Source: Amaurobius ferox
Taxonomy: Eukaryota; Arthropoda; Arachnida; Araneae; Amaurobiidae
Reading direction: 5' to 3'
DNA: 64,000 nt
Assembly: GCA_951213105.1 (NCBI GenBank)
Contig: OX578153.1
Coordinates: 53,536,520 to 53,600,519, forward strand
The notes below the pieces were generated by a model. That model was not told where the DNA came from, ran no database searches, and saw only the letters and a program-made list of their open reading frames with translations. Below, piece by piece: positions 45,675 to 60,375 of the stretch (the first letter of the stretch is position 1; every line of letters begins with the position of its first letter). Position numbers and translations under genes: made by a program.

Positions 45675-46894
45675 ATAATATAGGGTATACTGTTTCAAGG
45701 ATACGTTATAACTTCTTTGTCAATGCAAGAGAACCAACAAGCTCAAAGTCAATAAGATGAAATGATCACAAATCGAAGAAATAGAGGTGCTTCTATATCC
45801 ATGTCCGGGATTAAGAGTCCACCTCAAAGAGCCAATCAGAAAGCAGAATGAAGAACATTCCAGCCAATCCGAAACGAAAAGTACCACATAAGATCGACGC
45901 AGAAAACACAGTAGAAATATCCCAACAATACGAGTTAAAACCAAACAAGAATAAACGGGACCATATAAGACGAGAAAAATAATTCAAAATGACATATATG
46001 AGTCCCAAAGTTTAAGGAATGGAATAAATATAAAGAAAATAGAAAAATTACTCGGCACTCCACCAAATCGAAGAAAAAAAGTGGAGAACTGGACAAGTCA
46101 TTATGTAAATTACTAGAATTTTTCTGGACATGGAAGGTTTCACAAAAGTCAAGATCTATCAAGATATATCAATATTGGTTCTGTCAGGTGAGTTCTCAAT
46201 ACAGGACTAGGGTATATAAACCCTTATGTTTCTTCTATTATTGCCCATTTCGTCTTTTTGACATTTGCTGGGACATTTTCATTTTAACATTTGACGGGAC
46301 TACTAAGCAAAAGTAAATTCTAGAGACGCCATAAATCCTTCAAAGCAAACAAAGGTACATTGAGGTATAGAAGTTTGGCTCTCAGAGCTTTGCGGACCTC
46401 AGAGCTTTGTTTATTCTGCTTGTTGTCCTAAACGGCATGATGTTGTGCGTATCATTGTCTAAGTACATATTCCATATGAAATAAGTAGATGTGTCGGAAT
46501 ATGAATTTAATTGTAAGAATATTAAAATTATCTAATATCACAATCTTAATACCTTTTTTTTGTAAGTTCTCTAAAGGCGCAGTAAAACATCTGCAATGTG
46601 TGAAAAACTGCTGTCGCAGTGTTCATGGATCAATGCCGGGAATGCTGCATTATCATATGAACTACAGAGAATATTAGGTTTCCTTATACTTTTGAAGTGA
46701 ACCCTACATTCTCCTCGTTCCGATCCAATTGAAACTTCATATTTATACGACTTCCCCATTCCTCTGTTTAAATACAGGATAGTAACATATTAAATGTACT
46801 AATTATGGATGAAAATCACGACCACAAATCGTAGAAGCTTTGGAAATTTCGAAATTCCAAAATTCGGGTCTTCTGTGCTTCACTGCTGCTACCT
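45675..46894. other. unique DNA with promoter-like words
   Basis: Two CCAAT words (GAGCCAATCAG near 45828 and CAGCCAATCCG near 45861) and a TATA-like GGGTATATAAACC near 46209. Together they could be a decayed retroelement promoter. No protein in either strand is recognised; the overlapping minus frames at 45720-46162 look like chance. Confidence 0.3.
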
Positions 46895-46984
46895 TTCAGG
46901 GTTAAGTTGAAGACCCAGACCGTCAGACTCAACCGAGGGCTAGAGCAGAAATCTGGACGGCCGGGAAGCTTCAGGGTTAAGTTG
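46895..46984 (-). mobile_element. 60-bp tail-only SINE with 15-bp target duplication
   Basis: TTCAGGGTTAAGTTG at 46895-46909 and again at 46970-46984 flanks 60 bp. On the minus strand those 60 bp match the SINE tail (CCGGCCGTCCA ... GACGGTCTGGGTCTTC). It is an extreme 5' truncation. Confidence 0.7.
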
Positions 46985-47055
46985 TATGACGTCATTGTAA
47001 ATAATTGGTTCAGCCTGGACTCAAACTGCGTATCTCCGTCTGGCGACTTACAGTT

Positions 47056-47187
47056 TTCCATATGGCCAGTCATAGCTTTCCCTCTCTGGCCAGTAATAGC
47101 TTTCAATCTGTCCAGTCCTAGCTTACCATCTGGCTAGTTATAGCTTTTCATTTATCTAATCATAGCTTTCCATATGGCCAGTCGTAT
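47056..47187 (+). repeat. ~23-bp minisatellite
   Basis: Five to six units of TCTGGCCAGTCATAGCTTTC with variation between units; not coding. Confidence 0.7.
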
Positions 47188-47404
47188 TGGATAACTGAAG
47201 CGACAGTCGTTTATTTTTAGTTAAAATGGACCCTACAGAAGTTACATATAAAACTATTTCAGACGTCACTAAGTAGAACTATATATATATATATATAAAA
47301 TATCTTACAAAACTTATTTTAAACATTTAAACATAAGTCATAAAAATATTATTGCCACTATTTACTTTTAATATATAAATTATTGAAAAGACATTAGAAT
47401 GTGT

Positions 47405-48377
47405 AATAATTCTGCTGAGGCCAACACATGACTTTTCTTTTATAATGCAATAAATTTACTACATTTACACTAAAAAAAAACAGGTTATTCTTATAGTAGA
47501 TACTTATAAAGTAGTAGTCTTATAGTAGATACTTATAACATTTAAAAAGTCGCCAAGTTGGCGACATTTCACCAAATTCGTCGCCAAAATCTCGCCAAGC
47601 GTTATGGACGAAGAAATAAGTTATTCTTATAGCAGATAAATGACTATTGAAGTTCAAATACAAAAGTATTACTCAAAGTAACTTTTCTCATGAATGAAAC
47701 GAGCTAGATCCACGAGAATGATGTCACCTAATGTTTCGCTTGATATTACATATGAAAAGTGAACATGTTTTTCAACAGTTAATATTTTTTTTAATTTATA
47801 GAATTGTTTTGATAAATTTATTTGAAAAATATGCAATATGTCGAGAATGGTTCATGCTAGCGTTTTAAAGTTTATGTCAATCGTTTTGTAAGGAATAATT
47901 ACATAAGAAATGTCTATTTGCGTAACTTTATTAAGGGTTTTGATTTTTTGATGATTTTTTCGAAATTTCACTCGAAAATTTAAGGGGGTTCTGAACATTC
48001 GATAGTGTTTAAAAACATAGGCTTCCAGTATTCATGGATTGACAATTTTGTTCTAAATTTCATTCGAATCGCTCCATTCGTTTATGAGATATCGTCTTCA
48101 CAGACTCACTGACACACACACACACACACACGCACGCATACATTCACACACACACACACGCACACACACACACACATACTTTCACACACACACACATACT
48201 TTCACACACACACATACATTCACACACACGCACATACACACACACGCACATACACGCACACACACACAGACATCACCTCAAAAATTTTCTATACTTGATC
48301 AGGGATCCTTGAAACGTGCTTTCCTTATACATTACATTCGTTATACATTACTTTCCTTATATACTATGCATATAAGG
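47405..48377 (-). mobile_element. HM1 repeat, minus copy
   Basis: From the tail (CTGAGGCCAACACATGAC) through GCCAAGTTGGCGACATTTC and GAACATGTTTTTCAACAG to a long CA tract (48113-48270) and the hairpin end at 48353-48377. The block between microsatellite and hairpin is rearranged and lacks GAATTCGAGT. Confidence 0.75.
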
Positions 48378-48907
48378 AAACTGAAAACGAAGACTTTGGA
48401 ATTATACATTTAGGCAGGAAACCTTTTCGCATTCTGAATTAATTGAATAGTTTCTCTAGAAAATTAATTTGTCTTCATGAAACATATATTTTTGCTCTTT
48501 CAAATAAAACTTGAGAGGTTTCATAACCTAAAAATAAACGTTTTTATTTTAATGTACAATTTCTTAGAGTAATGAATGAGTGCTTCCACTGAGAAATAGT
48601 TATGAAGAAGGCAGACGACTTTTTTTCGAAATAATGCATGCAACGTGGAGAATAGGAATCACGGATGTAAATGGAGTTAAAACTTCATATTAAGAAAATG
48701 CCAATATCACTAAAAAAAATAATTCAGGTGGCGCTGAAGTAAGACAAGTAGTCCAGCATTATATGTATTTCTATGGCGAAAACTCTAAAATATTTATTTA
48801 AATTTTAAATTTTGCAAAAATAAATTATTAATCCAATGCAAATTGGATCTGAAACAATACAGAATATTCCTACGTTTTCAAAATTATTTTACCTTTCAAT
48901 TAATTTT
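48378..48907. repeat. fourth copy of the diverged block
   Basis: 48400-48650 resembles 33590-34040 and 37240-37680. No gene. Confidence 0.35.
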
Positions 48908-49866
48908 TACTTTCCTTATATACATAATGTATAAGGAAAGCATTGTGACGGGGTCGAAAATTCGAATTCGAGTTTTCGACGGGAGAGCACGTTTCAAGCA
49001 TCCCTGATTACAAATCGAACATTTTTGAAGTGATGTCTGTGTGTGTGTGTGTGAAAGCATGTGTATGTGTGTCAGTGAGGCTGTGGGGACGATAACTGAC
49101 GAACGAATGAACCGATTCGAACGAAATTTGGTACAAAAATCACAATCCGTAAACACTGGAAGTCTACTGTTTTTATACGCAATCGAATGTTCAGAACATC
49201 CCTAAATTTTCGAGTAAAATTTCGAGAAAACTGTCAAAAAATCAAAACCTCTAATAAAGTTACGCAATTAGACATTTCTTATGTAATTTTTTCATTAGAA
49301 AACGATTGACATAAATTTTAGAAAGCTAACATGAACCGTTTTCGAGATATTGCACATTTTTAAAAAAAATTATCACAAAGTCATATAAAATAAAAAAAAT
49401 ATAAATTTCCTATTGAGAAAGATGTTTTCTTTTCATATGTAATACCATGCGATAAATTTAGTGACATTATTTTCGTGGATCTAGCTCGTTCCATTCTTGA
49501 AAAAGATACTCTGTGTAATACTTTTGTATTTGAACGTCAATAGTCATTTATCTGCTGTAAGAATAATTTTTTTCGTCTATAACGCTTAGCGAGATTTTGG
49601 CGACGGATTTGGTGGAATATCGCCAACTTGGCTTTTTTTTTAGTGTTGCTAAATTAACTAAAACCTTGCCAAATGGATTAAAATGACGCTAAATCAATGA
49701 CGACTCATTGATGTTGACGACATGGAAAATGACGACTCATTGACGAAAATTCAATATCTTGGAAAAAATATAAATAACTACTATAAAAATAATCTATTTT
49801 TTTTACTGTAAAAGTAGTAAATTCATTGTATTATATAAGGAAAGTCATGTGCTGCCCACATCAAAT
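48908..49866 (+). mobile_element. HM1 repeat, near-intact copy
   Basis: Complete hairpin, GAATTCGAGTTTTCGAC block, short TG tract (49037-49075), full body and tail GCTGCCCACATC. About 960 bp; a good reference for family length. Confidence 0.8.
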
Positions 49867-52165
49867 TTTTATATTCATATGTTCTGTACTCTATCCTGCA
49901 ACTATTTAAAAATACTGGTTAATTATACTCATAATTAAGGAACTTTTAATGTGAAATTAATCAACCATACATATACTAAATACTACGCCTTCCTGTTGTG
50001 TCAACTAATAAAAATAGGGACTACTTTACTAACACTAGAAACACATAAACATACTTCTCAAAGCATTATGGCATTTTTAAGCGTTTCTCGCACTAAAATG
50101 TGCTGATAATTATTAATAGTTAGTTGCTTGATTGTCGTGTCGTAAATTTACATAACACTTGCCGTTGTGGTAACCCATCAGTATGTGTTTGGTGTTAACT
50201 GAATGTAAATTGTTCTAATGATTTATTAGAACAATGGATTATTCAGCCTACAATAAAGATACATAATTTAACTCAAATTTAAATTTTATTATAAATATTA
50301 CTTATGTTAAATCCTCTTATTATCAAATTCACAATTATTATGCGATTTCATACAAATTATCAGCCACTACACTAACTACAGAATATTCTGCTTGAATTCT
50401 GTGTGTGTGATACAGTGTCTCTTTATACTTGATTTAGAGTCAGATCTATGCTAATTTCCTGAGATAAGATACATAAAAGGTTATCTTATTCTCTTTTATG
50501 CACACCATTCGACGTAATTGGTAAGGTTTTGTGTCTCTTTTGGTATCCCTAGTTGTATTTTTAAATCACTCACAAAAATCACTTCATAACGCAGTCGCAA
50601 TGACTGTCATAGCATGGAATTGAATTGGAATCTTCTCCAACTATATCGCCGCAATGCACTAGCTGTAAGGAATTCTAAAATGTCTAGATTAAGACAAAGA
50701 CTTCATTTTTTTTTAAATATTTTTTTACGAAAATTGTAAAAATATTTTAAAATAATATCATAAAGAATGCAACATATCATAAACTATTTCTTATGAAACT
50801 ACATATCGTTTGAATTTCCTTAATAGAAGCAGACACGTGAATATTGGGCGACTACAATAGTTTGAAGATCGTTATGGGCGGCTGGCTTTAAGTAAAAAGA
50901 AATTCGGCAGTGGCTGCAATCCGATGGAGCCGAAATAGTTTTGCGTAAACAACGCCTTTGTTTATGGGGGAGTTTATCCTCTTTAGAAATATACATAACA
51001 TTTTCTATTTTCCGTATTCTTTTTATTTATTATTATTATAATAATGGTTATCGTCACATCTGCACTAGCTGTACCTGGCGTTTTATTTCATTTTTGTTAT
51101 AAGAGATCGTATTGTTAAAATATTATTTGGTTTTCAGGAATTATGATTAAGTAAGATTGATGTACAAAAACTTTTCGAAAAAAAAATCTTATATAAAATA
51201 TTAAATTGTATGTGTCATGTAACACAATATTTGTATTACATGTTTCCACCCCAATTACAAATGCCAGGAAAGTTAATGAACTATCTAAATGCTGCAGAGG
51301 GAACCAATGACAACACATGCATACATAAACAGTGGTCATCCCCTTCTGCATCAACAACGAATGGTAGATGTGGTAGGAAACCAATGGGGGAAAGAAAAAA
51401 GCGCCCCAAAGCCGTATTCCAAAGAGTTCAGCCGACTTCAAATTTTCGAACGAGCTAACACCATGTTTCTTGGTTTTGTGAAAAAAAGTATATCGAATGT
51501 GAGCGATAAAATGGAAGTTTGTTGCAGTTATAAGATGAACAACAGTTTCGTACATCACTGAGATTGCACGAATAAGTACTTAACACAAAAGAGTAGAGGT
51601 AAATTAGGTTTCAATTTGTCACTAATTAGCACGGAAGGCACACTTTTAACGATTATTCAAATAATGAACAATCAGTTCGTAAGAGTAGATTATATTAACG
51701 AGTTCTTAGATATTGAACTAAAAGAACTATTTTGAGTATCGATTGCTTAAAAGAAACTGTTTTAAAAATATATCTCAATTTTATTATGTATGTAAATATG
51801 TATTAATGAAATATTGTCAGTGTTATATGTCTTATAATAATAGATTTGATAATAGCATCATTAATCAAGATACAATGGATATCTATAACTTAAAATATTA
51901 AAATAAATTGATCAATTAAGGCAAGTGTATTTATTTATATTTAGTGTGTTCGTCTCTCCAGCTAGAGAACCTGGAGCTTACATGCTCCACCCTTAGTGTC
52001 GGTATCATAGGTAAGTCCTATAGTGGTAATTTTGATAAGGACAATTTTACCTTATGACATGTCATGTATCTCTTTTTGATGCCAATAGATGCTTCTGTAT
52101 TTGGCTAACATAACCATACCATGAATTTTGTTGGGTCATGTGAATAGAAATGTAAATCACATATT
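49867..52165. other. mostly unique AT-rich DNA, no recognised gene
   Basis: Overlapping frames at 51115-51558 (-, 147 aa) and 51210-51561 (+, 82 and 90 aa) show no family I recognise; the overlap on both strands argues against a single clear gene. A perfect 11-bp-stem hairpin, ATTGTTCTAAT/ATTAGAACAAT, stands at 50209-50235. Confidence 0.35.
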
Positions 52166-52191
52166 CTGTCCTCTCTCTCTCTCTCTCCCTC

Positions 52192-52226
<35 letters not shown>
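52166..52226. repeat. (CT)n-(AT)n microsatellite
   Basis: CT tract, then TATATA to 52226. Confidence 0.85.
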
Positions 52227-52230
<4 letters not shown>

Positions 52231-52679
52231 GGAAATACGAAGAATATACGAAGAAAAGGGGATAACCAAATACTTTGCATATAATGGTTAGGAAGGATTG
52301 CGACTCCCCCTCCCGTTTAAAGCAGCTTTACTGCCTAGGCAATGCTCACGGCACCAATACAAAGCAAAGGTAGGTCCCCCATGCGTGCAAACACGAAGGC
52401 ATCCGGAGACGGAGGAACAGGAAGGACCAAACAGAAGGACACCAGACCAAATGAAAAATCATCCCAACACTCTATCTTATATATGAACTTTGCACGCATG
52501 CGCGCAAACACAATAGGTGCGCATAAACTCATATACATACAGAATTATGAAGGAAACCATTAAAATCCGAGAGATCTTTGTAAAAAGATTTATAACAATC
52601 CTTTAGGAAATTTAAAGGATAATGTTTACTTAATGACATAGAAATGATTTTGTTGTTGCTAACATTGCAATCCTTTTAT
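52227..52679. other. AT-tract module 1
   Basis: Holds a GACTCCCCCTCCCG...AAGCAGCTTTACTGCC...CACGGCACCAATAC motif. The motif is related to those at 52990-53050 and in the palindrome at 56790-56850. No gene. Confidence 0.45.
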
Positions 52680-54799
<2,120 letters not shown>

Positions 54800-54814
54800 T
54801 GAAATTCTTAAACG

Positions 54815-56660
54815 CAAACTATGCATAAACTACGGTAAGCACAAAAAATTCCATCTCTAGCATATCTGTTACAAATAAGTAACTATAGACCAAGACTAAG
54901 GATAAAAATAGAAGGTAATTTATCACTATAATGGAAAGGAGGTAAGGGGAAGATGAGTATATAAAATCAAAAGTAAAAAGGTATATATATATATATAAAT
55001 ATATATAAAATGAAAAGCAAACACGGCAAAAATGAGAAAAGGCAATAATAAATAGCTCAAGATTGAAGATCAAGACATGGAGAACAATCAACTGAAACTA
55101 CGCAAAAAACGGAGGTTAGTTCGAAATTGCATTCTCATCAGGACAACCATACAATTCGAATTAAAACCGATAGAATAGCCAGTTTCTGAAAATGGCGATA
55201 GTATTTACCTATGGATACCATTGGAACTGTCTACTCGCTAGTGGAAGGACAAATAATAATATCCAAATGAATTATCAACCAGAAATACTAAAAAACAGAA
55301 ATATTAACTCACAGACACTGCCACCACGTGGGAGTCTACTAGTTCGCTGATGAACATTCGACAGAGCATTTTACATCTCTTCGTCAAAGCGAGTGGACAC
55401 CGTGGAACGAAAAATAATGTTAAGGTTTTCAAAAAGAGTAAGCAGTATATGACTCCGTACAAGTGGAAAGTAGTCTTTCAAAAATAGTAAGCAGTATCGG
55501 TTTCAAGCCAAGTGGTAAGTAGGTGATAAGAACGGGTGAAATTCACAAAAATGTGTTATCCAATCAAGGCTAAATAATGCATTTGTAAAATTGTTACGTG
55601 GTGTATTTGAAATTCTTTATAATATTATTTACAAATACTTCCGGATAGTGGTAATTTTGACAAATGTGTTTAATATTATTGATATGGAGTAAGTGAAACA
55701 AACTGAGGATCAGAAAGTCGATGTATACGAAACAGCTGGTTTAAAATGATGTTTCTAAACAATTGAATAGAAATTATTGGAAGATTGATAATCATGATAA
55801 TGAGAGATAATAACTTTATATAAATCTTTAATATCGATATTAATAAATAGATCTTTAAAATCAAAGATATGGAAACCTAGAATATGCGGAAGCGGTAATT
55901 AACTAAATCAAAACTATTGTTCAATATGAAATAGCCTGAATTCTTAAATTTAAGAGATTCATTAATTCTATTTAAACAGTTTAGCAAGTATTTACTAGCT
56001 GTAGTGGTAAAGGTAGTATGTCCACAAGTGACTGTTCTAAAACTGAGAGGTGATTTGTGAAATTTAGGAACCAAAGTAACATATGGAAATTTATAAAACT
56101 TACAATTCATGTTTAATTGTGTAAATTTTAAGCGAAAATTACGCATAAACTACTGTATGTACAAAAAAAACCCATCACTAGCATATCTGTTACAAATGAA
56201 TAACTATAGACCAAGACTAAGGATAAAGATAGAAGGTAACATATCACTACAATGGTAAAGGGGGATGAGAAGAATATTAGGATATAAAATTTATAAGTAA
56301 AAGTATATAAATATAAATATAAATAAAAATAAAAATAAAACACGGCAAAAATGAGAAAAGGCAATAATAATTAGCTCATGATAAAAGATTAAGACATAGA
56401 GAACAATCAATTGAAACTACACAAAAATGGCGGTTAGTTCAAAATTGCATTCTCATCAGGACAGCCATACAATTCGAATTAAAACCGATAGAATAGCCAG
56501 TTTCTGACAATGGCGATAGTATTTAAATATAGACACCATTGGAACTGTCTACTGGCTAGTGGAAGGAGAAAAATAAATCAATTGAATTACAAATCAGAAA
56601 AATAATACTTCCTCGAACAGAAATATGAACTCACAAGCATTGCCACCGCGTGTAAGTTAA
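54815..56660 (-). mobile_element. Penelope-like element fragment between direct terminal repeats
   Basis: Direct repeats of about 0.5 kb (54825-55325 and 56135-56645) share CATATCTGTTACAAAT, ACTATAGACCAAGACTAAGG and AAAACCGATAGAATAGCCAG. Between them, on the minus strand, is a polymerase fragment (55565-56146). Terminal repeats around a polymerase match the pseudo-LTR layout of Penelope-like elements. Both ends abut (AT)n tracts. Confidence 0.6.
55565..56146 (-). pseudogene. Penelope-like reverse transcriptase fragment
   Basis: From 56146 down, the frame has PYVTLVPKFHKSPLSFRTVT (the PKxHK-type region at the start of the polymerase) and SKYLLNCLNRI. After a frame change comes FDFKDLFINIDIKDLYKVII, matching motif A with its first catalytic Asp. 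A stop follows about 17 residues later. The later motifs (including the YADD-type catalytic pair) are missing, so it cannot be active. Confidence 0.6.
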
Positions 56661-56663
56661 ACA

Positions 56664-56700
<37 letters not shown>

Positions 56701-56711
56701 TATATACATAG
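56661..56711. repeat. (AT)n microsatellite
   Basis: AT tract between the Penelope-like fragment and the palindrome. Confidence 0.9.
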
Positions 56712-56714
56712 TAA

Positions 56715-57660
56715 GTAAAATTACTAAGGAAAAAATGGGAATCAAGCCAACGGGAACGTATAAATAGCCGAAGGGTATTATGACCCCTCGTTCCCGGTTA
56801 TAGCATGCTATTACACCCAAGTAACATTCCCGGTACCAAATACTTTGCCGAAACTTGACTTTCAAAAGGGTGTCGAGCACAAGACACTGACCGTGCAAGA
56901 GAGTACGAAACTCAAGTATCGAAGAAAAATCCGAAGTAAAAAACCATAATGAAACAAGCAAAGAGACGTTGACAGAGGAGAGTTTCGTCCATATATAGCA
57001 ATATACTACCGCTAGGGTGCGCTATCAGTAAGTTCCGTGTAGGTTAACCACACAGTTACCATTTCCAATATCGATAACATCACAGGTGTGTACAATTTAT
57101 ATCCCTAAAATAAGCGTTTTTCACATCGTTGTATACCGTATTATAATAATGTCTAAGGAAATGTGCGGGATAATGTTTTTAATTGCCTCCTGCATTATCC
57201 CGCAGATTTCCTTAGACATTATTATAATACTGTATACAACGATGTGAAAAACGCTTATTTTAAGAATATAACTTGTACACACCTGTGACGTTATCGATAC
57301 TGGAAATGGTAACTGTGTGGTTAACTTACACGGAACTTACTGATAGCGCACCCTAGTGGTAGTATAATGCTATATATGGACGGCATTCTCCTCTGTCAAC
57401 GTCTCTCTGCCTGTTTCATTATGGTTTTTAAATTCGGATTTGTACTTCGGATTTTTCTTCGATACTTGAGTTTCGTACTCTCTACCACGGTCAGTGTATT
57501 GTGCTCGACACCCTTTCGGAAGTCAAGTTTCGGCAAAGTAATTGGTACCGGGAGTGTTACCTGGGTGTAATATCATGCTATAACTGGGAACGAGGGGTCA
57601 CAACCCCCCTCGGCCATTTATGCTTTCCCGTTGGCTTGATTCCCATTTTTTCCTTAGTAA
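56715..57660. repeat. ~0.95-kb near-perfect palindrome
   Basis: Arms 56715-57178 and 57190-57660 are reverse complements over some 465 bp, with a spacer of about 12 bp. The outer ends are ACTAAGGAAAAAATGGGAATC and complement. Inner words are GATTTCCTTAGACATTATTA and complement. The arms differ at scattered positions. Both contain the CCCGGTTATAGCATGCTATT-type motif. Reading frames seen on both strands are the same sequence read twice. Confidence 0.85.
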
Positions 57661-57770
57661 CTTTATTTGATATAACTGCTTTACGTACTTGTGCAGCATT
57701 GCGCCATCTACGTTAAGCTTTTTTCATATTTTTGTATGCTTTCGTTTTCTTCATCTGATTACGTTTGTAT

Positions 57771-57784
57771 TATAATATATATAC

Positions 57785-57862
<78 letters not shown>

Positions 57863-57880
57863 CTGTGTGTGTGTGTGGTG
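57771..57880. repeat. (AT)n-(GT)n microsatellite
   Basis: AT tract to about 57850, then TGTGTGTGTC-type repeat to 57880, followed by GTGAGTCC as in HM1. Confidence 0.9.
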
Positions 57881-58130
57881 AGTCCCCGGATGCGATATCG
57901 AACATATCAAACGTAATTCTGATAAAATTAACTGTAGTACGTGTTATCAAATTTGTAACACTTGGTGATAAAATTAGCGGCCTTAGTAATCAATTTGGCG
58001 AAATATCGCCAACTTTGCGACATTTGAATGAAATGTAAAATTGACGAAGATGTCTCTAATTTGGCAAAAATCACCCTAAAGTTACGTAAATGCCTTCAAA
58101 TGGATGAATTAATAATTAACATATTTTAAT
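57881..58130 (+). mobile_element. old HM1-like remnant
   Basis: Follows the GT tract with GGTGAGTCCCCGGATGCGATAT and contains AATTTGGCGAAATATCGCCAACTTTGCGACATTT, as in the HM1 body. The hairpin is not visible. Confidence 0.45.
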
Positions 58131-58179
58131 ATAATGGAGTACATGTCGTAAGAACATACCAAAGACTTGGTTGATTTTA

Positions 58180-59560
58180 TGTTTTAAGAAAATCGTGTAT
58201 TTTGCCAAGGTTGATAAAATTATTTATTTTCATAATTCTTTTATTAAACTTATTTTAGAACATTGTTCTATGATCTGGGATCAAATTTAGCATCTGCATT
58301 CTCAACAAATCGAAGTCAAAATGAATTTTCACTTAATATCAATAAAATAATTTCCGTTAAAGGTATGCGTACTAGCTAACTTTGGGTAAAAATTTGTTTT
58401 TATGTCTTCTAAAGAAGAAGATAATGGTCTTGCTTCATGTTTTACTATAAAGTTTTAAATAATACTATTGATTGTCCTACTTTTTGTGCTTTCTTACTTG
58501 TAGTTTGATATACTTGGTACCATTACTAGGCAAAAAAAAATCACAATTCTACCAATAAACACAATAACATTAATAGCTTTTCTATCTATAAAAGTGTTAA
58601 TTTCCTTAATACATATTGTGCTGATATTCATATTTTTATTTTGACTCTTACCAAATTCAAAAATGCCTGTTTTAGTGATGTTTGGTATTCTGGTATTTTA
58701 TGTTCTATGCTTTTTATGTTTTGCGGTTACTGTAACTGGGTTTTATCTGTAGTTTCCACTGAAATTGAATTGAATAAAAAATATATTGCTAACAATATGC
58801 TATTAACAATATTTCCAATTTTAAAGTTATATTTGCGCGAAAAATATAAATTAATTTGGTACTTCAAAATAATTTTATATGTTGTTATTCAGAAAAGCGC
58901 CAAAAGTCAGTGTACTTTTCAACGTTCAAAACATTGTGTCGTGCGTCTTGTCCATGATTATTTAGCATTGACATAAGTAAAGTACTTACATTACCCAATT
59001 TCTTGTCCAATTTCAGAATATTGTTCAATTATCTGGGACCTTGTTTACAATCTGTGTTCTCAACAAATAGGAGTCGTCCAAAACAGAGTTTTACCTACTA
59101 TTAATTACAGAATTTCAGGCTATTACCCATATAATATGCATACAAGTGGTCTTAGACAAAAATTTAATTTAATGTCTCGTAAAAGAGTAAGAAAATGGTC
59201 CTGCCTCTTGTCAAGTTTAAAATAATAACATTGATTGTCCCATTTTACTTTCTTGCCTAGAATTATAGATACGTGATAATACTAGAAAGAAAACATTATT
59301 TCACAATACTACTGTTAAACACAATTACATTAAAAGATATTCTATCTATAAATTTGTTGATCTGCATAATACGTATTGTACTGATATTGATATTTTTAAT
59401 TTGACTACTGCTCATTTCAAAAAAAGTCTTTTTTTAATGCACTTGAAATGTATACTACTTAGTGTCGTTGTATTTTTTCTTTTGCTTTGTTCTTTTTATG
59501 TCTGTGGAGTTACTGTAACTGGATTTTATCTATAGTTGCTACGTAAATTGGATAAATGAA
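58180..59560 (+). pseudogene. two tandem C-terminal remnants of a non-LTR retrotransposon polymerase ORF
   Basis: Units 58220-58780 and 59000-59560 share the order: TTGTTC.ATGATCTGGGA.C near the start, CTGTGTTCTCAACAAAT, ATTGATTGTCC, ACACAATTACATTAA and a final GGTTACTGTAACTGG plus TTTTATCT. Translated pieces such as VFSTNRSRPKQSFTY, and a Cys-Pro leading to short hydrophobic stretches, fit the extreme C-terminus of CR1/Jockey-type ORF2. Stops are frequent. The catalytic region is absent. Confidence 0.5.
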
Positions 59561-60235
59561 TTATCTACGGAAATCCAAGTGTCGTCTAGATAACATTTTT
59601 ATTTTTTGCAAAATAAAAAACGACAAAATAAGAAATCGATGGTGGTTTTAGTTTGACGGAGTCAAAAGGGATTTGTATGAGTAATGTCTTGCAATGTGAA
59701 GCTCCAATAAAGTTTCATTCACATATCCTAATCGGACATTTAAAGAGCTACAAATTACTCAATTCATAGCTACCTGAAATATCGAAATTAGAAACACTTT
59801 TGCAAAATAATTTAAAAGATTAAAATATCGAAATTATAACATCTAGTTTTCGAAAACAAAGAATCCGATCCGAAATCCAATTATATATCCTTGTAGGCTT
59901 TTTAGAGGACTAAAACTTACTCGCTGACTGTTTATAGCAAGTTTAGAAGACACAGTAATTTTAGTTTTCAAGACACAAGCATTAGAAACCTTTAAAACAG
60001 AATTTTAAATCTTCGTCAATTTGACAAGACGGTTGTCCTAAAACTATAAAAGCTTTGTAAATATAATTCAACAAAAGTTATCCATACAGAAAATGGATTT
60101 CTTACTGAATTTTCTATCACTATTGTTTATCTCTACCTTTTACTGTTTAGATGATATTTTGATTGAAGATAAGCGAATTAAAGCAAACACTTTCCGGACA
60201 ATTTTTTTTTTACATTTTCCTTGGAAATGATAATT
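59561..60235. other. intergenic DNA, nothing recognised
   Basis: AT-rich; no gene, RNA or repeat boundary seen. Confidence 0.4.
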
Positions 60236-60375
60236 TAAGATGTAAAGAACCTTTCTACCCCAACCGGGAATCAAACTACGAATTTGATTACTGACCAGCC
60301 AAAGCTCTACCTGTTTAACTACTGGGATTATATTGCAAGCTCCGATCTTGGAATTGGATTCTGCATTCTCCACCC
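60236..60375 (-). mobile_element. tRNA-like SINE head, first of two
   Basis: On the minus strand: CCCAGTAGTTAAACAGGTAG (box A-like), then AGTTTGATTCCCGG (box B-like) and GTAGAAAGGTTCTTTAC. Same order and downstream words as 60619-60735. Confidence 0.5.

Noticed and set aside
51115..51561. A real gene at the overlapping 147-, 82- and 90-aa frames
   Set aside because: Frames overlap on both strands, no domain or splice context is recognised, and no frame stands out.
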